Part shown: one piece after another, positions 1 through 5,400 of the stretch
Position numbering within the stretch: position 1 is the stretch's first letter
Layout of the letters: each line of letters begins with the position of its first letter
DNA from: an uncultured Verrucomicrobiota bacterium
GTDB lineage: Bacteria > Verrucomicrobiota > Kiritimatiellia > RFP12 > UBA1067
Length of the DNA: 5,400 nucleotides
Reading direction: 5' to 3'
Assembly (NCBI GenBank): GCA_937901395.1
Contig: CALCDB010000105.1
Span: forward strand, 1 to 5,400
The notes under the pieces: generated by a model
Seen by the model: only the letters and a program-made list of their open reading frames with translations
What the model was told of the DNA's origin: nothing
Databases searched by the model: none
Translations under genes and position numbers: made by a program

Positions 1-1581
1 CGGCTTTCGCCTACTGTTAATGGCGTCCATTTCGCGCTCGGCACGAACGCGGGCGGCGGCTTCGCCTTGACGACGGTGGGAGCGAACAAGGCCGCGATTT
101 CGCGTTGGACGGGGAACGGTTCGGCAACGCGCCTTATCGAAGCGGAGGTTCCGATGGCGACGAAGCGGTTCAATGCGTACGCGCTCACGTACCGTAGCGG
201 CGTTTATACGCTCTACGTGAACGGAGAGAAGGCGGGCTCCGCTGTCGAGGTCGCGGGTGCGCCGGCGTATCCCGCGACGATCAATTGGCAGTTCTTCACG
301 ATTCACGGCAGTCTCGTCGGCAATACGGCGAACGGCTCGGACGGCGCGATCGACGACTTCCGTCTCTACGATGTCGCGATCGGCGAAAAGATGATCCGGG
401 CGATTGCCGACGAATTCCCGGCGTGGCCGGAGCTCTTCGACGCCAAGGGCGAGACGGTGTCCGTTGATGTGAGCGATCTCGACAACGCGCTTTATCTCAC
501 CGGGTCGGGTGAAATCCATCTGACGTCGCGTCCCGAATCGTCGGGCGTCGCGACGCTCGAGCATCTTTCGGGCGACATGAAGATCGTCATCGAAAGCGGC
601 GTCGAGCTGATCGTGGAAATGTCGGCCTCGAATCGCGAACCGCTGAAGGGACACGAGATCGTGATTGAGCCGGGCGGCCGTCTCGTCCTCAAGCAGACGA
701 CGGATATGATCGCCGACAACCAAAACCTTTCGGGGCAGATCCTATCGAACATCAAGGGATACGGCACTCTTGAGTTCCGTTCGGATAATCTTAAATATAA
801 GCTCAAGCTTCCATCTTCGCGTAAAGCAAGTAGCACTGTTGCGGATAAGTACTGGGACGAGCATCTTTCGGTGTGCATCAACACTCAAGTTCAGCTTCAT
901 GGTAGTTATACCGCGTCCTATCCGCTCGTTCTTCGCAACTTGAGCGGCAATGGTTCGTTCTATAGTAAGAGTGGTGGTAACGAGCTCAGTTATGTGGAAC
1001 TTATTCAGACCGAGCACACCGTCTTCACGGGCTCGTTCCCGGCTCAGGCGCGAGTGAAGGTTGTCGGCGAGGGCGATGCGCCCAATCCTGAAGCGGCGCT
1101 CGTCCTCAATCCTACGTCGGCATTGCCGCAAGGAATGACGATTACCACGGCCGAGAATGGCGTTATCGGATTTTCCAATACGGCGAATATCAAGAATCCG
1201 ACGATTACCAATAACGGACTCGTCGTCTTCGAGCCGGCGTGGAACGAAACGGCGAATTTGATGGATATTAATTTCAAGCTCGATTTTGATAATTGGTGCA
1301 AGATCGCGCTTAGGAACGAGGGGACGCTATACATACCGGTTATGGCTTATGGTTTTACGCTACAGGCAAATCCCGTTGGGACTTTGCGGATAACTGGAGA
1401 TGTCGACCCTGATCCAAAGAATGTTCCGATTATTGATGTAGCGGATGACTTCAGGTTTGATTCCCACAAGTTCCGCGTGGTATTGGATGTGAACGATCGC
1501 GCAGCCGCGCCGTCCGTCGATGATGGATGGTTGAAAGTGAAGCTGCTTCGGTTCCATCCGCCGCGCATCATAATTAGGTAG
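1..1581 (+). CDS. LamG-domain extracellular surface protein with beta-rich C-terminal region (5' partial)
   Basis: The frame is open from base 1 to the TAG at 1579-1581, giving 526 visible residues. A TTG at 67 could be read as a start, but coding sequence with LamG character continues upstream of it, so the true start is outside the window. Visible residues 1 to about 130 are the end of a LamG/concanavalin A-like domain. The typical strand with YTLYVNGEKAGS is at residues 69-80 and the closing IDDFRLYDVAIG at about 117-128. Residues 140-526 are beta-strand-rich, with alternating short hydrophobic strands, Gly/Asn turns and few cysteines. Part of it (LSGNGSF, later FTGSFPAQARVKVVGEG) resembles autotransporter-associated beta-strand repeats, though no full repeat is certain. 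No C-terminal membrane anchor, sorting signal or beta-barrel is visible; it ends in a basic tail (PPRIIIR). Such proteins are normally exported and bind glycans or adhere, but the ligand here is unknown. The LamG call is firm; the rest is inference. Confidence 0.8.
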   Translation, partial: RLSPTVNGVHFALGTNAGGGFALTTVGANKAAISRWTGNGSATRLIEAEVPMATKRFNAYALTYRSGVYTLYVNGEKAGSAVEVAGAPAYPATINWQFFTIHGSLVGNTANGSDGAIDDFRLYDVAIGEKMIRAIADEFPAWPELFDAKGETVSVDVSDLDNALYLTGSGEIHLTSRPESSGVATLEHLSGDMKIVIESGVELIVEMSASNREPLKGHEIVIEPGGRLVLKQTTDMIADNQNLSGQILSNIKGYGTLEFRSDNLKYKLKLPSSRKASSTVADKYWDEHLSVCINTQVQLHGSYTASYPLVLRNLSGNGSFYSKSGGNELSYVELIQTEHTVFTGSFPAQARVKVVGEGDAPNPEAALVLNPTSALPQGMTITTAENGVIGFSNTANIKNPTITNNGLVVFEPAWNETANLMDINFKLDFDNWCKIALRNEGTLYIPVMAYGFTLQANPVGTLRITGDVDPDPKNVPIIDVADDFRFDSHKFRVVLDVNDRAAAPSVDDGWLKVKLLRFHPPRIIIR

Positions 1582-1644
1582 GGCGTTACACGGTTTTTTA
1601 GATTTACGAGGCGCAGAGAGGGGTTGGAGAGAGTTGGCAGGAGG

Positions 1645-2166
1645 TTATTTTACTATGCGTTCGCAGCCGATGCGCAAGGCGCCGGCTTCATCACAGCGCA
1701 TGAGGCGAAGTTCTCCGCATTGCACGAAGGATGCCTTTGCCAAGGCGGAGCGCATGAACCTGTTATCTGGGTGGGTATCGATGCGGACGCTTTTAATGTC
1801 TCGCTCGGCGGCGAGGTTGCTTACGCAATCAAACAATATACCCACGATTCCTCGTCCACGAAATTCAGGCGCGACGGCGCAGCGATGGATGGTGGCGTAT
1901 GCACCGCTCGTCAGCCATGCGCCGCTTTCGAGCTTGCGATATGCCGGCTCTTCTTCAAATGTGATCGCGCAAATCGCGCAGATGGTATCGCCCTCCGTCA
2001 GCACGTAACCGATACCGTGTTCGATATCCGAAATGAATAGCTCGCGACTTGGATATGTGCCGCTCTGCCATTGGTGGACGCCATTGGCGCGCAGGAAGCG
2101 CTTTCCCTCTTCCGCGATGCGGACGATCTCGTCGAGATCGTCGATTTTCGATTGTCGCAGTAACAT
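1645..2166 (-). CDS. GNAT family N-acetyltransferase
   Basis: This is a 173-residue protein of the size usual for a single-domain GNAT enzyme, which transfers acetyl from acetyl-CoA to an amine on a small molecule or protein. The start MLLRQSKIDDLDEIVRIA matches the common beta1-alpha1 opening of the family. The acetyl-CoA pyrophosphate-binding motif A is AVAPEFRGRGIVGILF at residues 97-112, with R103, G104 and G106; V108 stands where Ala or Gly is usual. Later VRIDTHPDNRFM (127-138) and ASFVQCGEL (145-153) match the strand 5 to helix 4 region, with Ser146 in place of the usual Gly before Phe. It has seven cysteines, including C63-A-I-C66. An in-frame GTG at 2196 would add ten residues, but it lies upstream of the predicted transcription start, so ATG 2166 is preferred. 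The gene is transcribed divergently from the NusG-like gene. The substrate cannot be told from sequence. Confidence 0.9.
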   Translation of the reverse strand: MLLRQSKIDDLDEIVRIAEEGKRFLRANGVHQWQSGTYPSRELFISDIEHGIGYVLTEGDTICAICAITFEEEPAYRKLESGAWLTSGAYATIHRCAVAPEFRGRGIVGILFDCVSNLAAERDIKSVRIDTHPDNRFMRSALAKASFVQCGELRLMRCDEAGALRIGCERIVK

Positions 2167-2169
2167 ATT

Positions 2170-2175
2170 CCTCTC
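2170..2175 (-). promoter_or_regulatory. Ribosome binding site of the GNAT gene
   Basis: Read on the minus strand this is GAGAGG, three bases before the ATG at 2166. The sequence is a good Shine-Dalgarno match, but the spacing is shorter than the usual 5-9 bases. It supports ATG 2166 over the upstream GTG at 2196. Confidence 0.5.
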
Positions 2176-2196
2176 GTTGCCCTTGAAATTCCGCAC

Positions 2197-2226
2197 ATTA
2201 TATCAAAGCGGAGGTTGGAAAATCAA
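2197..2226 (-). promoter_or_regulatory. Sigma-70-type promoter of the GNAT gene
   Basis: On the minus strand a perfect TATAAT -10 box (2202 down to 2197) is preceded by TGA, giving an extended -10 (TGnTATAAT). A weak -35 box TTGATT (2226 to 2221, 4 of 6 to consensus) lies 18 bases upstream. The predicted transcription start is near 2190, leaving a leader of about 24 bases with the ribosome binding site. The -35 box directly abuts the -35 box of the rightward promoter. Confidence 0.65.
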
Positions 2227-2256
2227 TTGTCAAGCCAATTATTTTTTTGGTATCAT
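2227..2256 (+). promoter_or_regulatory. Sigma-70-type promoter of the NusG-like gene
   Basis: The -35 box TTGTCA (2227-2232) and -10 box TATCAT (2251-2256) are each 5 of 6 to consensus, with an 18-base spacer containing a T7 tract. TGG at 2248-2250 makes it an extended -10. The expected transcription start is about 2262-2264, only 4-6 bases before the ATG at 2268, so the transcript should be almost leaderless. The core TGGTATCATACGC recurs before queD. Confidence 0.65.
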
Positions 2257-2267
2257 ACGCGGTAATT

Positions 2268-2765
2268 ATGGAAAGAGTATGGTATGTGTTGCACGTTAAG
2301 CCTCGCACCGAGAAGCAAGTCGATGCGAGGTTGCAGGGTTTGGGCGTCTTCCACTATCTGCCGCTCTACAAGAAGCGCGTGAAGGTGCAGCGGCGCAAGG
2401 TAGTCAGGTATTTGCCGATATTTCCTGGCTATGTATTCACGCGGCTGAACGCCGACGAGCGGCGCGAGATCGTCAATACGCAATATGTAGTGCAGACGAT
2501 TATGGTAATGCAGCCACGGCAGATGATTCATCAATTGCGGCAGATCGTGCACGCGGGTAGGGTAGTCGAGAACATGAAGCCGGTGAAGGAGTTCACGGTT
2601 GGCGAGCGGGTGAGATTGACCGAGGGGCCATTGCGCGGGCTTGAGGGATATGTGACGCGGCTTGGCAATAAGATGAGCATAGTGTTGATGGTGGAGATGT
2701 TGGGCGCGGGCGTGGAAATCGTGACGAACGCAATCGGCATAGAACCGGTGGAAAACAACGACTGA
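2268..2765 (+). CDS. Specialised NusG-like (RfaH/UpxY/LoaP-type) transcription antitermination factor
   Basis: This is a 165-residue two-domain NusG paralogue. NusG-family proteins bind RNA polymerase at the clamp helices and, in specialised members, suppress pausing or termination in particular long operons. The N-terminal NGN domain (about residues 3-95) opens with VWYVLHVKPRTEKQVDARL and has the hallmark YLPIFPGYVF at 48-57. The C-terminal KOW domain (about 109-161) has FTVGERVRLTEGPLRGLEGYV, with GPLRGLEG at 120-127. ATG 2268 is chosen over TTG 2247 because the NGN domain begins there and 2247 lies inside the promoter. Housekeeping NusG usually sits beside secE and rplK; here the neighbours are GNAT and queD, and the protein is slightly short, so a specialised paralogue is more likely. 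Such factors often head the operon they control, which here would be queD and the transglutaminase-like gene, but that is inference. No Shine-Dalgarno sequence is visible. Confidence 0.88.
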   Translation: MERVWYVLHVKPRTEKQVDARLQGLGVFHYLPLYKKRVKVQRRKVVRYLPIFPGYVFTRLNADERREIVNTQYVVQTIMVMQPRQMIHQLRQIVHAGRVVENMKPVKEFTVGERVRLTEGPLRGLEGYVTRLGNKMSIVLMVEMLGAGVEIVTNAIGIEPVENND

Positions 2766-2768
2766 TTA

Positions 2769-2777
2769 TGGTATAAT
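2769..2777 (+). promoter_or_regulatory. Extended -10 promoter before queD
   Basis: TGGTATAATACGC (2769-2781) contains a perfect TATAAT (2772-2777) with the TGn extension, placed four bases after the stop codon of the NusG-like gene. The only -35 candidate is a weak TGGAAA at 2749-2754 with a 17-base spacer, as is common for extended -10 promoters. The predicted start at A2784 leaves a six-base leader (AAGCAA) before ATG 2790, with no room for a Shine-Dalgarno sequence or a riboswitch. The motif matches the one before the NusG-like gene at 12 of 13 positions. Confidence 0.65.
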
Positions 2778-2789
2778 ACGCCCAAGCAA

Positions 2790-3203
2790 ATGACTATAGT
2801 TACCAAGACCATAAAGTTCGACGCCGCGCACATCCTGACGAACCATCAGGGATTGTGCAAGAATTTGCACGGGCACACTTATCGGGTGGACGTCTCGGTT
2901 GGGCGCGAGGTTGACAAGGGCGAGGATATGGTCATCGACTTCAAGGATCTGAAGACGCTGGCGAAGGTGATAATTTGCGAGCGCTTCGATCATGCGTTTA
3001 TTTACGACAGCACCTCAACCGGAGAGTGCGAAATAGCCGACGTCGTGAAGAAAAACGGCATGCGAGTTGTAGCGTTGCCATTTCGCTCGACGGCGGAAAA
3101 TCTGGCGAAGTTTTTCTATGGGGAGCTTAAGTCGTCCATACCCGAACTGCGAACGGTCAAGGTATGGGAGACGGCCGATAGTTATGCGGAGTATTACCAA
3201 TGA
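2790..3203 (+). CDS. queD: 6-carboxy-5,6,7,8-tetrahydropterin synthase (QueD / 6-pyruvoyl-tetrahydropterin synthase family)
   Basis: QueD converts 7,8-dihydroneopterin triphosphate to 6-carboxy-tetrahydropterin, an early step to preQ0 and then queuosine in tRNA wobble positions; it is a cytoplasmic zinc enzyme. The 137-residue protein has the full family signature: FDAAHIL with zinc ligand H14; the C-x3-HGH motif with catalytic C23 and zinc ligands H27 and H29; DFKDLK at 50-55; FDHAF with D67 and H68; STAENLAKFFY at 100-110; and VWETADSYAEYY at 125-136 with the substrate-anchoring E127. The C-x3-HGH spacing is that of bacterial QueD. Eukaryotic-type pyruvoyl-tetrahydropterin synthase is less likely in this setting. 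It begins 24 bases after the NusG-like gene with its own promoter, lacks a Shine-Dalgarno sequence, and its TGA overlaps the next ATG. Other queuosine genes (queC, queE, queF) are not in the window. Confidence 0.93.
   Translation: MTIVTKTIKFDAAHILTNHQGLCKNLHGHTYRVDVSVGREVDKGEDMVIDFKDLKTLAKVIICERFDHAFIYDSTSTGECEIADVVKKNGMRVVALPFRSTAENLAKFFYGELKSSIPELRTVKVWETADSYAEYYQ
3188..3191 (+). promoter_or_regulatory. Ribosome binding site of the DUF3857 gene, inside the end of queD
   Basis: GGAG lies eight bases before ATG 3200, within the last codons of queD. Together with the ATGA stop/start overlap it indicates translational coupling and fixes the start, since no other start codon lies just upstream in that frame. 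Confidence 0.55.
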
Positions 3204-5400
3204 ACTTATTTTTCATCGCAACCTTGACGGCGCTTTCAGCGATAACCACCGAGAAGTATCCGGACGCGGATTCCGTAATCGTGAACGAGGTCTCGCGCAC
3301 GCAATACACGGCGGATGGCAATTATTCCTCGGAGTACGAATCATGGGTTAAGATATTGACCGAGAAGGGGCGGCGAGAAGAGAGCATAATACAGTTGGAT
3401 TATTCCCGGCGATTCGGCACGGCGGGAATCGCGTACGTTGGGGTAATCGACGCGCTCGGCGTCGAGCGGGAAATCGATGTATCGGCAACGACGAACGAAT
3501 CGACTGACAACGAGTCGATGTCGTCCAACATCTACGATCCATTGGATAGGAAGATATTCTGCACCATACCCGGACTGAAGATTGGCGATACGGTGCATAC
3601 GAAGACATTTCGCAAGCAGGAGAAGCCGCGCTGCGAGGGGAAGTGGTCGGGCTTGGGGGCATTGGAATGGACGAGCCCGATGTTGAACGCCACATACGAG
3701 GTAACGGCGCCGAAGGACTTGCCGTTGAAGAGCATTGTGATTCGCAATCCACTGGGGAACGTGACGACGAACGTGACCGAGCTGGCGGATGGGTCGATTC
3801 GCTATTCGTTCGTGGCGAAGGATTCGGCGCAGGTCTTCGAGGAGCCGTCGATGCCGACATTGTGGACGCAGGTTCAGCACGTTCGGGTCTCGACGGCGTC
3901 GGATTGGCCGGAAATCTCGAAGTGGTATTGGCAGCTGTGTCTGCCGCATCTGGCGAAGACGACGCCGGAGATGGAGGCGAAAGTAACGGAGCTATTGGGC
4001 GAGGCGACGAAAGTTCCGAAGATCGAGCGCATTCGCACGCTCTTCAAGTTCGTATCGCAGGAGGTTCGGTATATGGGGCTGACGATGGAAGATACGTCGC
4101 CAGGGTATTCGCCGCACGATGTGGACATTACCTTCAACAATCGCTATGGAGTATGCAGGGATAAGGCGTCGCTATTGGTGGCGATGCTCAAGCTCGCGGG
4201 AATAGAGGCGTATCCGGTATTGATTCACAATGGCGCGAAGCACGATCCGGATGTGCCGCAACCATTCTTCAACCATGCGATCGTGGCGGCGGTAAACGAT
4301 GGCATCGAGCCGGACAACGAGGAGCCGTATATCCTCATGGATCCGACGGACGAAAGCGCGAAGGACATCTTTCCCGCGTATCTGAGCGACAAGAGCTATA
4401 TCGTGTGTCGTCCGGAAGGCGATATCTTACGCACCTCGCCGGTTCCATCGGCCAATCACAATAGTCTCAATGTGGTTACGCGCGGCAAGTTGATCAAGGA
4501 TGGTTCGCTGTTGCTGGATAACGAGATATGTTTCAACGGCATCAACGATTCGATCTACCGCAGTTCATTCGCGAGGATGAAGCCGATAGATCGCGTGAAG
4601 TTCTTCGAGAAGATCGTCAAGCGCATGCAGGCGGGCGCGGAATTAATCAGGTGCGAGATAGAACCGCAGGATATGCAGGATACCGATTCGCCCTTGAAGG
4701 TAAGGATCCTATCGAGCATGCCGGAGATGGTGCTAAGATGCGAAACCAGAAATAAGCTGATGGTGCCGTTCATCTCCAAGATGCTGGGAGGCGTGAACTT
4801 TCTCTTCAACGACAACTTCGCGTTGGAAAAGCGAAACTTCGATCTCAAGTTGGATACGACGGCCAGCGCGAAGGAGACGTTGGCGATTGACATCAGCGAC
4901 GTATTAGATAAGAACATCTACTTGCCGAAGCACGCGAAGAAGCCGATAGATGGCTTCACCTACAAGGTAGGGTACGAGGTAATGGACGGCAAGTTGCTCG
5001 CGGAGCGCGAGGTGGCGGTAGACAAGGTAGAGTTCAATCCAGCGCAATACGCCAATATCCGCGAAGAGCTCAAGAGCATCGAGGCCGACGAGCGACAGTT
5101 GCCGGTATTCGCGGTGAACGACGTAAAGGAGGCGGACGTACTATGGCTATTGGAGGCGACGGAAAGCCATATCGCATCGGACAAGGCGTGGGTAACGACG
5201 AATACGGTAGTGAAGGAAGTTCTTACCTACGACGGAAAGAAGCGCTCGGCGGAACTCAAGTTCGGGTACAATCCGGCCTCGGAAAGCATCGAGCTGGTGG
5301 ACGCGGTAGTGAGCAATCGCAACGGCAGGGTATATTCGGTATCGGCGAAGGAGATGAACGAGATGGACTGCGGCTGGGCGGCGGGGGCGCCGCGCTATCC
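3200..5400 (+). CDS. DUF3857 and transglutaminase-like domain protein, probably exported (3' partial)
   Basis: The frame is open from ATG 3200 to the window end: 733 complete codons with no stop. The N-terminus (MNLFFIATLTALSAITTEK) is a short hydrophobic segment that could be a signal peptide cleaved near A14, but it has no positive n-region. Residues about 30-200 form a DUF3857 beta domain, with ESWVKILTEKG at 47-57 and the GLKIGDTV turn. Residues about 270-400 are a transglutaminase/cysteine-protease-like fold, with proposed triad C319 (RYGVCRDKASLL), H359 (FFNHAIVAA) and D381 (ILMDPTDE). V318 replaces the Asp usual in the family motif GDCKDKA. Residues 410-640 are the beta-rich C-terminal part typical of this family, ending in QYANIREELKSI. 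From about W664 a second DUF3857-like domain starts. The reaction and substrate are unknown; family members act in the cell envelope. The start overlaps the queD stop by 4 bp. ATA, GTA, AGG and TTG codons are frequent, unlike the first gene. Confidence 0.88.
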   Translation, partial: MNLFFIATLTALSAITTEKYPDADSVIVNEVSRTQYTADGNYSSEYESWVKILTEKGRREESIIQLDYSRRFGTAGIAYVGVIDALGVEREIDVSATTNESTDNESMSSNIYDPLDRKIFCTIPGLKIGDTVHTKTFRKQEKPRCEGKWSGLGALEWTSPMLNATYEVTAPKDLPLKSIVIRNPLGNVTTNVTELADGSIRYSFVAKDSAQVFEEPSMPTLWTQVQHVRVSTASDWPEISKWYWQLCLPHLAKTTPEMEAKVTELLGEATKVPKIERIRTLFKFVSQEVRYMGLTMEDTSPGYSPHDVDITFNNRYGVCRDKASLLVAMLKLAGIEAYPVLIHNGAKHDPDVPQPFFNHAIVAAVNDGIEPDNEEPYILMDPTDESAKDIFPAYLSDKSYIVCRPEGDILRTSPVPSANHNSLNVVTRGKLIKDGSLLLDNEICFNGINDSIYRSSFARMKPIDRVKFFEKIVKRMQAGAELIRCEIEPQDMQDTDSPLKVRILSSMPEMVLRCETRNKLMVPFISKMLGGVNFLFNDNFALEKRNFDLKLDTTASAKETLAIDISDVLDKNIYLPKHAKKPIDGFTYKVGYEVMDGKLLAEREVAVDKVEFNPAQYANIREELKSIEADERQLPVFAVNDVKEADVLWLLEATESHIASDKAWVTTNTVVKEVLTYDGKKRSAELKFGYNPASESIELVDAVVSNRNGRVYSVSAKEMNEMDCGWAAGAPRY

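Noticed and set aside
67..69. TTG at 67 as the start of the surface protein
   Set aside because: The frame is open back to base 1 with LamG-like residues, no ribosome binding site precedes the TTG, and no signal peptide follows it.
1634..2008. Rightward frame antisense to the GNAT gene, with an ATG at 1655 and a perfect AGGAGG at 1639-1644 upstream
   Set aside because: The upstream signal is striking, but the encoded protein is a Ser/Arg/Ala-rich shadow with no family features, while the opposite strand encodes a clear GNAT enzyme. A second overlapping frame (1624-2040) is likewise a shadow.
2167..2196. GTG at 2196 as the GNAT start
   Set aside because: It lies upstream of the predicted transcription start near 2190 and adds ten residues that do not fit the family's N-terminus; ATG 2166 has a GAGAGG ribosome binding site.
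2247..2267. TTG at 2247 as the start of the NusG-like protein
   Set aside because: It lies within the promoter's -10 region, so it would not be in the transcript, and the extra seven residues do not belong to the NGN domain.
2766..2789. preQ1 riboswitch before queD
   Set aside because: The gap is only 24 bases and the predicted leader about six, too short for an aptamer, and no pseudoknot-forming sequence is visible.
3341..3949. Long leftward open frame of 202 codons opposite the DUF3857 gene, plus a 173-codon rightward frame at 3643-4164
   Set aside because: Both are Arg-, Gly- or Ser-rich shadows in GC-rich coding sequence; the DUF3857 frame is unbroken across them with recognisable domains.
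1..5400. Insertion sequence, CRISPR array, tRNA gene, or defence or toxin-antitoxin system
   Set aside because: I saw no transposase, terminal inverted repeats, regularly spaced repeats, cloverleaf sequence or paired small genes in the window.

Overview
The window is about 5.4 kb of ordinary-looking bacterial chromosome. It encodes five proteins, two of them cut by the window edges. The gene content is a secreted LamG-type surface protein, a GNAT acetyltransferase, a NusG paralogue away from the usual secE/rplK context, QueD, and a large DUF3857/transglutaminase-like exported protein. This mix suggests an anaerobic or gut/environmental member of the PVC group (Kiritimatiellota, Lentisphaerota or Verrucomicrobiota), with Bacteroidota as an alternative. 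That placement is an inference from protein style only; there is no rRNA or tRNA here to confirm it.

Layout. Positions 1-1581 (+) hold the 3' part of a long extracellular protein: the end of a LamG lectin-like domain followed by a beta-rich passenger-like region. Positions 1645-2166 (-) encode a GNAT N-acetyltransferase convergent with it, separated by 63 bp without a recognisable terminator hairpin. A 101-bp divergent region (2167-2267) then carries two back-to-back promoters placed symmetrically about a CAATTG palindrome. Rightward from it run a specialised NusG-like antitermination factor (2268-2765), a 6-carboxy-tetrahydropterin synthase QueD (2790-3203), and a DUF3857/transglutaminase-like protein (3200 to beyond the window end) whose start overlaps the queD stop by 4 bp.

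The three rightward genes look like one transcription unit, but queD also has its own extended -10 promoter in the 24-bp gap after the NusG-like gene. The promoters before the NusG-like gene and queD share a 13-base core (TGGTATnATACGC) and lie so close to the start codons that both messages should be leaderless or nearly so. The large last gene starts to repeat its own N-terminal DUF3857 domain near the window edge, which points to a tandem two-unit architecture. I saw no CRISPR array, insertion sequence, RNA gene or defence system, and no clear case for a wholly new system. The most interesting items are the promoter architecture and the duplicated DUF3857 protein.
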